Assembly (NCBI GenBank): GCA_964493245.1
Contig: CAZBNB010000003.1
Location: forward strand, 1-64,000
Source: CAZBNB01 sp964493245
GTDB taxonomy: Bacteria; Pseudomonadota; Gammaproteobacteria; Legionellales; Legionellaceae
Direction: 5' to 3'
DNA: 64,000 bases
Made by a program: the position numbers and the translations under genes
In this document: positions 1 through 8,299 of the stretch, piece by piece
Layout: every line of letters begins with the position of its first letter
Position numbering within the stretch: position 1 is the stretch's first letter
The notes under the pieces: model-generated
Databases searched by the model: none
What the model saw: the letters and a program-made list of their open reading frames with translations, nothing else
Told to the model about the DNA's origin: nothing

Positions 1-88
1 GTTTAACGAAGTAATCATTGATTTATCGAAGGTTTAAAAGCATAAAAACGCCGAAATGGGGTTTAATAACCAATGGAGCCTATAAAAT

Positions 89-1597
89 ATGGAAAAAATA
101 AAACAATTAGGACAATATTTTCCAGCTTTTAGCCTGCGTACCCAACAAACATCGAACATTATTATGATTACCTTTTGGAGTCAGTTCGCCAGTTATGCTT
201 TCAACACTATTTTTGTTTTGTTTCTAACACGTCCTTTATTAAAACACGGTTTAGGCTATCATCAAGCAGACGCATATGCCTTTATTGGTATTGCTGGCGC
301 GACCGGTTATTTAGCACCTATCCTTGGCGGGTACATGGCGGATAATATTTTGGGTATTCGCCGTAGTATTTTGTTGGGCTCATCCATGCTGGCTGTTGCT
401 TATTTATTAGTCATGCTTAGCAGTATGAGCATCACACAATACGGTGATACTTTGTTTATCGCCGCGTATGCATTATTGCCTGCCTCTAATTCTTTGTTAA
501 TTGGCACAGCAACAGCGATGGTCTCGAAAATCTATGCAGACGATGCGGTAAAAGCCAAAACTGCGATGACCTACTATTATCTGTCCATTAATATTGGTGC
601 ATTACTTGCCGCAGGCATTGCCCCACAACTCTTTGAGAGCCAATATGGCCCGCTGTCTGTTTTGGCAGTGGGCTTTATAGGTAAAACCGTTGCTGCCTTG
701 AATTTTACTTATCGATATAAGCTATACAACAATGTCATTTGGGGGAAAGACAACCTACCCATATCAACCAAAAATCGCTTCCAATTATTAGGGTATTTTA
801 TTGTTGTCTATACACTCACGTTGTGTGCATATACTCATATTTCTATTGCGCAAATTATCATCACAATTGGTTGTATAACTGGCATTGGATATTTTTTTAT
901 ACAAACATGTCAAATAGCTAATCGCCCCGCACGTTTAAAACAACTGGTTGCTTTTGTTTTGATTATAGAATCAATTGTTTTTTATATTATATATAATCAA
1001 ATGAGCACAACCTTAGTATTATTAGCTCAAAACAACTCCGATAAACAGTTTCTAGGACTCACTTTATCACCCGCACAATATCAAATGTTTAATCCTTTTT
1101 TGATTATTTTAATTGGTCTCTTTCTACCCCAGTTTTATCGTAAGCTGCCGCGATTTTCTATTCCTTATCAATTCGCTTGCGGTACTTTACTTGCCGGCTC
1201 TGCGCTTTTGGTGATGTATATTGCAACATTGTATGCACCACAAGGTATCGTCAATGGCCATTTTATTTTTTTGACATATGTCTTAATTTCCTTAGGAGAA
1301 TTATTTGTAAGTGCCATTGGTTTTAGTATGATTGGCTTATATTGTGAGCCCAATCGACTGGCATTCGCCATGGGTGTTTGGTTACTTGGCAGCTCACTTG
1401 CCAATATTTTTTCAGGTCAAATTGCACGATTTGTTTCTATCCCGGATACCATCACATCACCATTACAAAGCTTGATTATTTACCAACACTACTATTTCAA
1501 CTTAGGTGCTGTCGCGTGCTGTCTCGGTCTTATTATGACCGTACTAGCACGGATGATGCATCATCGTTTAGGTAAGCAAAATATTCAATTAAACTAG
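89..1597 (+). CDS. POT/PTR-family oligopeptide transporter
   Basis: Inner-membrane protein of 502 residues with about 12-14 hydrophobic segments, of the proton-dependent oligopeptide transporter family that imports di- and tripeptides. The family signature is clear at residues 80-97 (GGYMADNILGIRRSILLG). The TM1 proton-coupling motif ExxERF, usual in this family, is not seen: the matching place reads TFWSQF (28-33), so coupling or substrate may differ. The ATG has a modest upstream GGAG. It stands alone before a palindromic repeat and sdaA. Peptide and amino-acid uptake suits an organism that lives on amino acids, as the serine dehydratase next door also suggests. Family assignment is firm; substrate is unknown. 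Confidence 0.85.
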   Translation: MEKIKQLGQYFPAFSLRTQQTSNIIMITFWSQFASYAFNTIFVLFLTRPLLKHGLGYHQADAYAFIGIAGATGYLAPILGGYMADNILGIRRSILLGSSMLAVAYLLVMLSSMSITQYGDTLFIAAYALLPASNSLLIGTATAMVSKIYADDAVKAKTAMTYYYLSINIGALLAAGIAPQLFESQYGPLSVLAVGFIGKTVAALNFTYRYKLYNNVIWGKDNLPISTKNRFQLLGYFIVVYTLTLCAYTHISIAQIIITIGCITGIGYFFIQTCQIANRPARLKQLVAFVLIIESIVFYIIYNQMSTTLVLLAQNNSDKQFLGLTLSPAQYQMFNPFLIILIGLFLPQFYRKLPRFSIPYQFACGTLLAGSALLVMYIATLYAPQGIVNGHFIFLTYVLISLGELFVSAIGFSMIGLYCEPNRLAFAMGVWLLGSSLANIFSGQIARFVSIPDTITSPLQSLIIYQHYYFNLGAVACCLGLIMTVLARMMHHRLGKQNIQLN

Positions 1598-1773
1598 ACA
1601 GGGTAAACGCATCTAATTTTTGAGCACAAATCACGGCTTTGGGGCTACGTTCTACGCTTTATGCATAGAATCCATACAATCTTAATCAAGATCGTAATCT
1701 GGATTCCACGCATAAAGCGTGGAACGTAGACAAAGTGATTTTATATCACACGATTAGATGCGTTTGACCTGTT
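1597..1773. repeat. Nested palindromic repeat (MITE-like), family P3
   Basis: An outer inverted pair (1597-1617 with 1753-1773, core TAAACGCATCTAAT) encloses an inner pair (1645-1674 with 1700-1729, about 27 of 30 positions matching). No coding capacity. The left inner arm and its flank recur, degenerate, near 58065-58120. Could fold in RNA and end transcription of the transporter gene. Confidence 0.7.
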
Positions 1774-1855
1774 AAACCAGATAAATTTGTTTTCTAAAAG
1801 AACAAATTGTGGCATCATCTTCAGATGTTTGTATTAAAAATGATTAGGAGTATGT

Positions 1856-3232
1856 ATGCCTATTAGTCTTTTTGACATGTTTTCAATCGGAATCGGTCCA
1901 TCCAGCTCCCATACGGTAGGCCCTATGTTGGCAGCCAATGCTTTTTTAGATGTTTTGCAACAACATCAATTTATTCCTCAAACAACACGCATCCAAATTG
2001 AATTATACGGCTCACTTGCACTCACCGGTAAAGGGCATGGCACAGACAAAGCGATTCTCAATGGTTTAGAGGGTAAAAATCCAGAAACGGTGGATCCATT
2101 GAGTATGGTTCCGCGTATGCATACTATCTTAGAAACAAGCTCTTTGAATTTAAATGGTGAAAAGAGTATTGCGTTTCATGCTGACACTGATTTTTTATTT
2201 TATCAAAAAGATTGTTTACCCAAACACACGAATGGGATGCGTTTTTCTGCCTTTAATGATCAAGGAAACACTCTTTTTACAGAGATTTATTACTCAATCG
2301 GTGGTGGTTTTATTACCACAGAAAAAGAATTTGATATCACTCATGCCAGTACACATAGCCTACCATATCCATTTGCGACCGCGAAAGAGATGTTATTCCT
2401 GTGTAAAGAGAATAATCTAACCATTGCTGAGTTAATGCTAGAAAATGAGCGCTCTTGGCGATCAGATGAGGCCATTTTTTCTGGCATAAAAGCGATTGCG
2501 GACGTCATGAATCACTGTATCGACGAAGGCTGCCGGCATGAGGGTATTCTGCCAGGCGGATTAAACGTGAAGCGCCGCGCCCCTGAGCTTTATCAAAAGT
2601 TACAACAAGAAAAAGGCATTCGCAGTATTTATGAAAATGATGATTTGATGAATCGGCTTAATTTATATGCGATTGCCGTCAATGAAGAAAACGCCGCCGG
2701 TGGCCGTATCGTCACAGCCCCAACCAACGGTGCAGCAGGCATTATCCCTGCTGTTTTTCGCTACTGCCAAGACGCGCATCGCAAAAAAAGCTTAGAAGAT
2801 ATGCACACATACTTTCTCACAGCTGCCGCTATCGGTATTTTATATAAAAAAGGCGCCTCTATTTCAGGAGCCGAGGTAGGTTGTCAAGGTGAAGTGGGTG
2901 TTGCCTCTTCTATGGCAGCGGCTGCGATTACAGCGGTATTGGGTGGTACGATAGAACAAATTGAAAATGCCGCTGAAATCGCCATGGAGCATCATTTGGG
3001 TATGACATGCGATCCCGTCATGGGTTTGGTACAAATCCCATGCATTGAACGAAATGCTATGGGTGCGGTTAAAGCTGTGAACGCCTCACGTATCGCGCTC
3101 ATCGGCGATGGCGAACATAAAATTCCACTGGATAAAGTGATTCAAACCATGAAGCAAACAGGTAAAGACATGATGACGATCTACAAAGAAACCTCATTAG
3201 GGGGATTGGCAGTCAACTATCCTGAGTGCTAG
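1856..3232 (+). CDS. sdaA: L-serine ammonia-lyase (L-serine dehydratase), iron-sulfur type
   Basis: Cytosolic enzyme converting L-serine to pyruvate and ammonia with a [4Fe-4S] cluster rather than PLP. Single-chain form of 458 residues: beta domain at the N-terminus (starts MPISLFDMFSIGIGPSSSHT) and catalytic alpha domain after about residue 170. Cluster cysteines are C343 (GCQGEVG), C385 (MTCDPVMG) and C396 (IPCIERN). The last residue is C458; in the Legionella enzyme the C-terminal cysteine enters the active site and caps the cluster iron (tail-in-mouth), and length and position agree here. GGAG precedes the ATG. Serine is a main carbon source of Legionella-type bacteria. Identification is confident. 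Confidence 0.96.
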   Translation: MPISLFDMFSIGIGPSSSHTVGPMLAANAFLDVLQQHQFIPQTTRIQIELYGSLALTGKGHGTDKAILNGLEGKNPETVDPLSMVPRMHTILETSSLNLNGEKSIAFHADTDFLFYQKDCLPKHTNGMRFSAFNDQGNTLFTEIYYSIGGGFITTEKEFDITHASTHSLPYPFATAKEMLFLCKENNLTIAELMLENERSWRSDEAIFSGIKAIADVMNHCIDEGCRHEGILPGGLNVKRRAPELYQKLQQEKGIRSIYENDDLMNRLNLYAIAVNEENAAGGRIVTAPTNGAAGIIPAVFRYCQDAHRKKSLEDMHTYFLTAAAIGILYKKGASISGAEVGCQGEVGVASSMAAAAITAVLGGTIEQIENAAEIAMEHHLGMTCDPVMGLVQIPCIERNAMGAVKAVNASRIALIGDGEHKIPLDKVIQTMKQTGKDMMTIYKETSLGGLAVNYPEC

Positions 3233-3283
3233 GGCGCGCTTAAATAAAGAGAAAGACGAAGCACGATAGAGCTTGTTGACTGT

Positions 3284-3384
3284 TAGGGCGTGTCATCAAT
3301 TAGTTTTTCGAGGCGAAAATTGAGATAATTTAGCGCAAATTAGCTCGGTTTTAGGTCGAAAATACTAATTGATGACACGCCCTA
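3284..3384. repeat. Palindromic repeat, family P2 (copy 1)
   Basis: A 101-bp element with perfect 20-bp terminal inverted repeats (3284-3303 TAGGGCGTGTCATCAATTAG and its complement at 3365-3384). The inside (TTTTTCGAGGCGAAAAT, then GCAAATT) resembles the element at 56151-56314, whose outer arms differ but still pair. No ORF. It sits between sdaA and mtaD and may end sdaA transcription. Confidence 0.8.
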
Positions 3385-3484
3385 GGTACGTAAATCAAAA
3401 ATAAAATTTAGAGACAAAGATACAGTATGGTGCAAATTTAAGTATAATCTTGTCTCATCTATTTTTGAGAAGGATCTACCCCCC

Positions 3485-4801
3485 ATGCAATCAGTTGATA
3501 AAATTATCCATGCTAAGTGGCTTGTCACAGGAAATAATTCCGCGCGTGTTCTAGAAAATCATTGCCTGGTGGTTCAACAGGGAAAAATTATCGCCATTGA
3601 GCCGTCTGAAACAGTCTCATCTCATTACCAAGCCAATCAAACACAACACTACAATGACCACGCTATTATGCCCGGTCTCATCAATGCACATACCCATATC
3701 GGTATGAATTTTTTTCGTGGTTTAGGCAGTGATTTGGCTCTCATGGATTGGTTAACACAATATATTTTCCCTGCTGAAAAAAAATGGTTAACACATGACT
3801 TCGTCAAAGATGCGTCTTTATTTGCTATGGCCGAAATGATTCGCAGTGGTACAACTTGTTTTAATGATATGTTCTATTTTCCAGAAGCAACTGCCGAAGC
3901 AGCCACCCTATCTGGTATGCGCGCTTTTATTGGTATGACTGTCATTGAGTTTCCCACTGCATGGGCAGGTAGTACCGACGAATATTTTGAAAAGTGCAAT
4001 CATTTTTACAAAGCGTACCAAAACCACGCTTTTATCACACCCACCTTTGCACCGCATGCGCCTTACACCGTTTCTGATCAATCTTTTATGCGTATTCGAG
4101 AATTGGCCGATACTTATCAAGTAAAAATTAATCTTCACTTGCATGAAACCCAAGATGAAATTGAGCAATCTCTGAAGCAATTTGATAAGCGCCCTATTCA
4201 GCGCCTACATGATTTAAAGTTCTTAGACCAAAATGTATTGGCTGTGCACGCATCACAATTGAACGAAGAGGACATTGATATTTTAGTCGCAACACAAACA
4301 CAAGTGATTCATTGCCCAGAATCCAATATGAAATTAGCCAGTGGCATTTGTCCGATTGAAAAACTCTTGGAAAAGGGATTAAACGTTGCATTGGGAACAG
4401 ACAGCGTTGCCAGTAACAATGATTTGGATATGCTCAGTGAAATGCGCAGCGCAACTTTTTTATCTAAAATATCAACCATGAGCCCCATCAGTTTAAACGC
4501 TGATACCACGCTCAGCCTTGCCACACACAATGCAGCCAAAGCATTGGGGGTCGAGAAACAGCTGGGGTCGTTAGAGGCCGGTAAATCAGCCGACTTTATT
4601 GCCATTTGTTTAAACGATATCGAAACATTACCTGTCTATGATCCGATTGTACAAATTATTTATGCAAGCAATCGGCAACAAGTGTCTGATGTTTGGGTCG
4701 CCGGTAAACAACTGATGAAAAATCGCCAATTATTAACATTAAATGAGGCCGAGCTCAAAGAAAAAGCACAATACTGGGGAGAAAAAATAAAAACATCATA
4801 A
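3485..4801 (+). CDS. mtaD: 5-methylthioadenosine/S-adenosylhomocysteine deaminase (TRZ/ATZ amidohydrolase)
   Basis: 438-residue metal-dependent hydrolase of the amidohydrolase superfamily, predicted to deaminate methylthioadenosine or S-adenosylhomocysteine in SAM by-product salvage. Metal ligands are visible: H69 and H71 in NAHTHIG, a later histidine in HLHETQDE, HASQL, and the aspartate of GTDSVASNNDLD. HCPESNMKLASG is typical of the MtaD/TrzA group. The N- and C-terminal beta-sandwich parts are present, so it is full length. It is followed closely by the SRPBCC gene. Family is certain; exact substrate is inferred, and guanine or other aminohydrolase activity is less likely. Confidence 0.85.
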   Translation: MQSVDKIIHAKWLVTGNNSARVLENHCLVVQQGKIIAIEPSETVSSHYQANQTQHYNDHAIMPGLINAHTHIGMNFFRGLGSDLALMDWLTQYIFPAEKKWLTHDFVKDASLFAMAEMIRSGTTCFNDMFYFPEATAEAATLSGMRAFIGMTVIEFPTAWAGSTDEYFEKCNHFYKAYQNHAFITPTFAPHAPYTVSDQSFMRIRELADTYQVKINLHLHETQDEIEQSLKQFDKRPIQRLHDLKFLDQNVLAVHASQLNEEDIDILVATQTQVIHCPESNMKLASGICPIEKLLEKGLNVALGTDSVASNNDLDMLSEMRSATFLSKISTMSPISLNADTTLSLATHNAAKALGVEKQLGSLEAGKSADFIAICLNDIETLPVYDPIVQIIYASNRQQVSDVWVAGKQLMKNRQLLTLNEAELKEKAQYWGEKIKTS

Positions 4802-4880
4802 TAGACTGACTGTGAGAGCTTGTTGTCAAATGTTTGTATTGATGCCTATAATGATACGGGCAAAATTTAAGGAGAAATTG

Positions 4881-5417
4881 ATGCGCATCACAAAGTTTTT
4901 TTTGTATCTGATCATTGTTTTAATCGCTGTATTTTTTATTGGTGGCTCACTGATTCCTGCGGAATGGACGACTTCGCGATCAATGGCCATACAGGCCGGC
5001 GCCGATAAAATCTATCCACATATCGATAGCTTTAAAGCATGGGAAAGTTGGTCCCCTTGGAACATAACAACCGATCCTTCCATCAAATATACCTATACAG
5101 GCCCTGATTCTGGTGTTGGTGCACAACAACATTGGACCAGTGATAAAATGGGTAATGGGTGGATGATTTTAACCGCAGCTGATCCTAAAACAGGCGTTTC
5201 TTATGATGTCCATGTCAACATGTACGGCTCTGAATCCATTGTACACGGCAACATTAACCTTGCTACTACAAATGATCAAAGCATTGTCACTTGGACTGCA
5301 AAAGGCGACTCTGGCAGCAGTTTTGTGAAGCGCTGGATGAGTCTTATGTGCCGCTTCATGATTGGCCAATCATTTGAAACAGGTTTAAATGGATTAAAAG
5401 CGGAAGTTGAAAAATAA
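4881..5417 (+). CDS. SRPBCC-family (polyketide cyclase-like) membrane-anchored protein
   Basis: 178-residue protein with an N-terminal membrane anchor (residues 5-25) and a START/SRPBCC lipid-binding-type domain; the segment SFKAWESWSPWNITTDPSIKYTYTGP is characteristic (W-x-x-W-S-P-W pattern with following D-P). The ATG at 4881 was chosen because AAGGAGA lies just upstream; an ATG at 4812 in the same frame has no such site and would add 23 residues before the anchor. No partner is evident. Function is unknown beyond binding of a hydrophobic ligand, inferred from the fold family. Confidence 0.75.
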   Translation: MRITKFFLYLIIVLIAVFFIGGSLIPAEWTTSRSMAIQAGADKIYPHIDSFKAWESWSPWNITTDPSIKYTYTGPDSGVGAQQHWTSDKMGNGWMILTAADPKTGVSYDVHVNMYGSESIVHGNINLATTNDQSIVTWTAKGDSGSSFVKRWMSLMCRFMIGQSFETGLNGLKAEVEK

Positions 5418-5610
5418 TTCGGCAATCCTCAAACAGTTTGATTTTATTATTGTGAACTGTTTTATCAGTATTTATCTAGCGTGAAAGCAACACCTATAGA
5501 GGCAATAGTATGTAAAATCTCTAGGCTTTGCTCTCACGACAGATGAACGACAGATTCAGTATCAGTTGCTCCAAATGCAAACGAAACGATAGAAAAAATA
5601 TTACAATAAT

Positions 5611-7317
5611 ATGAATTTTATAATTGAAAATAGATTGAACGGACTCATTACAGCGAATGAAATCAACGATGCTGTGCATGCACTTGTCAGTGATTTTCAA
5701 GCCAATTCACCTAATGATATAGCTAGAAACAAATACTATAATAAATTCAGTACATTTGCTGTAACAAAAATACAAGCTGAGCCACCATTATCACCTGAGA
5801 TAATAAATCGCTACATGGCGTTTTTTCATGCGGCCTCAAAACACAAAGAACTAAAAAAACTTAACATCCGCCTTCTTATCTTAAACTGTATTCTGAAAAA
5901 TTTTCCCACTGATGACAGAGCGATCAACAACCTTCTTTCTTATTTTAAATATTACAATGAACTGAATAATATTATTGAATTTTATCAGAACAATTTTCAC
6001 AAAAATAATGACTACACAATATTTATTAAATTGACAAGCTTACTTAAAAAAAATGAGATTCTTTCTCAAGAACTCTTATTAAAATGTATAAAAAAAATAT
6101 ACTTTTCTGCTAAAAATAAAAATCACAACGAAAACTTTCTTGCGTTTATAACGCAATGTAAAAACGAACAGTTGATTGAAAAGAAAACGCGTATACAGCT
6201 CCAGCAGTTCTTGGTTTCCTTATTTGATAAACCATTATCAGTTAAAATACGTCACCTCATTGATGAACAACAAAAAAACAGCTTACTACCGCAACAACAT
6301 GGTTTCTTTGCTTCAGCTCAGAGTGAGCCATTAGATCAATGCTCTGATGAAAATGCCGAAAAATTGAATGGCATTTTAAGACAAACTCATAATGGATTTG
6401 GAGAAATATCATCTAACTCAGATAGCGCTGCCCCGTTTATTTTAGCAGCCATTAGACAGCAAAAAGAGAGCACTTATCCTTTTTTGCCAACCATCATATT
6501 AAAAAATAATTATAATGAAGATTTTTTATCCTACTTAGAATGTATTGCTAGTATGCCTCCTCCCGTACAAGAGCGCTTTCTCTTGGCTCATAATCATTGG
6601 ATGTGCGGCGAAATTCAAGTAGATATAGAAGGTAATGTTAAAATTTTTATTTTGGATTCCTCTGGTTCATTTAATTGTCCTATGTCTCAATTTGAGGAAC
6701 ATCTAAGCCGTATTTTCAAAAATAAAAAAATAGAAATCTATTTTTCACTGGATGATCGGCAATATTCTAATATGGGATGTAGTGTTTTTGCATTGGATGA
6801 CCTCAGACACTTTTACACTATTGACAGATATGCGGAACAAAAAACATTATTTCAACAACTTGATGAACGTGAGGATGTTGTAAAAGCGGAAAACCCTGTT
6901 GATAATGTGACAATTAAGTATTGTCATTTACCTGATTCTCTTTTGCGTACGATGCAAAAAGATACTTTACTCGATATATCAAAAGAAAGCACTGTCATCG
7001 TGAATAAAAAAGGCGAGACTTTCAGCCAGTCGAGCAGAAAAGGATTTAACACCTTAGAAAAAAATAAACGACTTGAAAAAAAATTAAAAAAAATGGCGCT
7101 TAGATTAGATAAATGTATTAACGACTGTTTAAAAGACGATGCTAATGCTGGTTATGCAAAACTGTGCGCAATGGCAAATGAGCATACCCTGCCTGCTTTT
7201 TTAAATAGAGCAGATACGATGAAACATAAAAATACTTTTAAAAAGGTGCTCAAAGAAATAGAACAAAAAAATGAGGGGGATAGTAAAAACCCCGGTTTTC
7301 ATCCACCACACAAATAA
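5611..7317 (+). CDS. Candidate effector with YopJ-like (clan CE) His-Asp-Cys triad
   Basis: 568-residue, lysine/asparagine-rich orphan. Residues 1-220 look helical. The central part has the layout of clan CE cysteine proteases and YopJ-type acetyltransferases: H329 in HNHWMCGEIQVD, D349 in FILDSSG, C390 in MGCSVFALDDL. The spacings (20 and 41 residues) are close to YopJ (His109, Glu128, Cys172). The C-terminus (about 460-568) is charged and lysine-rich, as in translocated effectors. No signal peptide or membrane segment. No recognisable SD at the ATG. Base use is more AT-rich than in neighbouring housekeeping genes, suggesting acquisition. The catalytic reading is motif-level inference; activity could be protease, deubiquitinase/deSUMOylase or acetyltransferase. 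Confidence 0.6.
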   Translation: MNFIIENRLNGLITANEINDAVHALVSDFQANSPNDIARNKYYNKFSTFAVTKIQAEPPLSPEIINRYMAFFHAASKHKELKKLNIRLLILNCILKNFPTDDRAINNLLSYFKYYNELNNIIEFYQNNFHKNNDYTIFIKLTSLLKKNEILSQELLLKCIKKIYFSAKNKNHNENFLAFITQCKNEQLIEKKTRIQLQQFLVSLFDKPLSVKIRHLIDEQQKNSLLPQQHGFFASAQSEPLDQCSDENAEKLNGILRQTHNGFGEISSNSDSAAPFILAAIRQQKESTYPFLPTIILKNNYNEDFLSYLECIASMPPPVQERFLLAHNHWMCGEIQVDIEGNVKIFILDSSGSFNCPMSQFEEHLSRIFKNKKIEIYFSLDDRQYSNMGCSVFALDDLRHFYTIDRYAEQKTLFQQLDEREDVVKAENPVDNVTIKYCHLPDSLLRTMQKDTLLDISKESTVIVNKKGETFSQSSRKGFNTLEKNKRLEKKLKKMALRLDKCINDCLKDDANAGYAKLCAMANEHTLPAFLNRADTMKHKNTFKKVLKEIEQKNEGDSKNPGFHPPHK

Positions 7318-7498
7318 TGAATTTGCAAAAAAATACTCAAATTAAAAACGTGAGTGAGCGAGCAAGACAACGCAGAGACGCTAACAATTACCGACGCCAA
7401 AAAGCTTCTGACACGATACTTTATGTTTTTTTTTAATGCATTTTGCGGAAAAAAGAGTATAATTCGCGACAAAACACATCAGCAATACGGAAAATATC

Positions 7499-8299
7499 AT
7501 GAAGAAAAAAACGCTTTCCACAAATAGTTTCTTCTCTGTAAACTCAAAGACACCATCGCCAAAAAAATTGCTTTTAAATAAAGAGCCCTTCTATATAGCT
7601 AAAATCCAACAAGTGAAAAATCCTTTTCATGTAAATCTGACTAAACAATCTAACAAGACAACCCTCAAACATTATGATTGTTGGGAGATAATTCTGGCTA
7701 TATTTGCTTCTCATTATTCTAATAATGTAGTCAAATTGCTAAATGTAGGTCATATTAGCAGTATTTCTCATTATTTAAATGACAGAAAGTTACAACGTGA
7801 GCAGATTATCGCTATCTATATCATGGCAGGTGTGTCGTTGGAGAAAGCACCGGAGCTATATGATCACTTAGTGCAAACAAACCAATGGCCAAAGGGATCT
7901 GCTCACAGATCACTTGAAAGCCTTTACAAAAATTATTGTGCAACACTGAAAGGGCAATACCAAACAGAGCCAGAAATGCTAAAACAACTGTACATCTTAG
8001 CCGCAATTTGCAGAAGTGAAACAATAGAAGAAGCAGCAAATTTATTGGACAAGAGTAAAGGTCAGCTTTTAGAAGATTTATTGTTAATGGAACTCGACTA
8101 TTCTACGATACAAAAACGTTTCTCTAAATATAAAAAGCAATCTACTATAATAGAACTGACAGCATCAACAAGTTTGACAAACAACGGCGGACAAACAATA
8201 TTTGCTTCTAATTCTAACTCATGTAACAACAATCAAGCCTTAACAGACACAGCCGTTAGCTTATGTGGCTTAAATTCCAGCACTAATCCGTCATCATAA
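7499..8299 (+). CDS. Orphan protein, possible effector or DNA-binding protein
   Basis: 266 residues, not recognised. The N-terminus is basic (MKKKTLSTNSFFSVNSKTPSPKK), the middle (60-215) is helical, and the C-terminus is low-complexity Ser/Thr/Asn-rich. Two segments, VVKLLNVGHISSISHYLNDR and IEEAANLLDKSKGQLLEDLL, have the look of helix-turn-helix or repeated helical-hairpin units, but the match is weak. A TATAAT sequence lies at 7459-7464 upstream without a good -35 box. Its last 17 bases overlap the end of pelG on the other strand. A basic start and polar tail suit either a regulator of the adjacent pel operon or a secreted effector; neither can be shown here. Confidence 0.6.
   Translation: MKKKTLSTNSFFSVNSKTPSPKKLLLNKEPFYIAKIQQVKNPFHVNLTKQSNKTTLKHYDCWEIILAIFASHYSNNVVKLLNVGHISSISHYLNDRKLQREQIIAIYIMAGVSLEKAPELYDHLVQTNQWPKGSAHRSLESLYKNYCATLKGQYQTEPEMLKQLYILAAICRSETIEEAANLLDKSKGQLLEDLLLMELDYSTIQKRFSKYKKQSTIIELTASTSLTNNGGQTIFASNSNSCNNNQALTDTAVSLCGLNSSTNPSS

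Noticed and set aside
1..88. End of an upstream gene at the left edge
   Set aside because: Too short and AT-rich to support a coding call.
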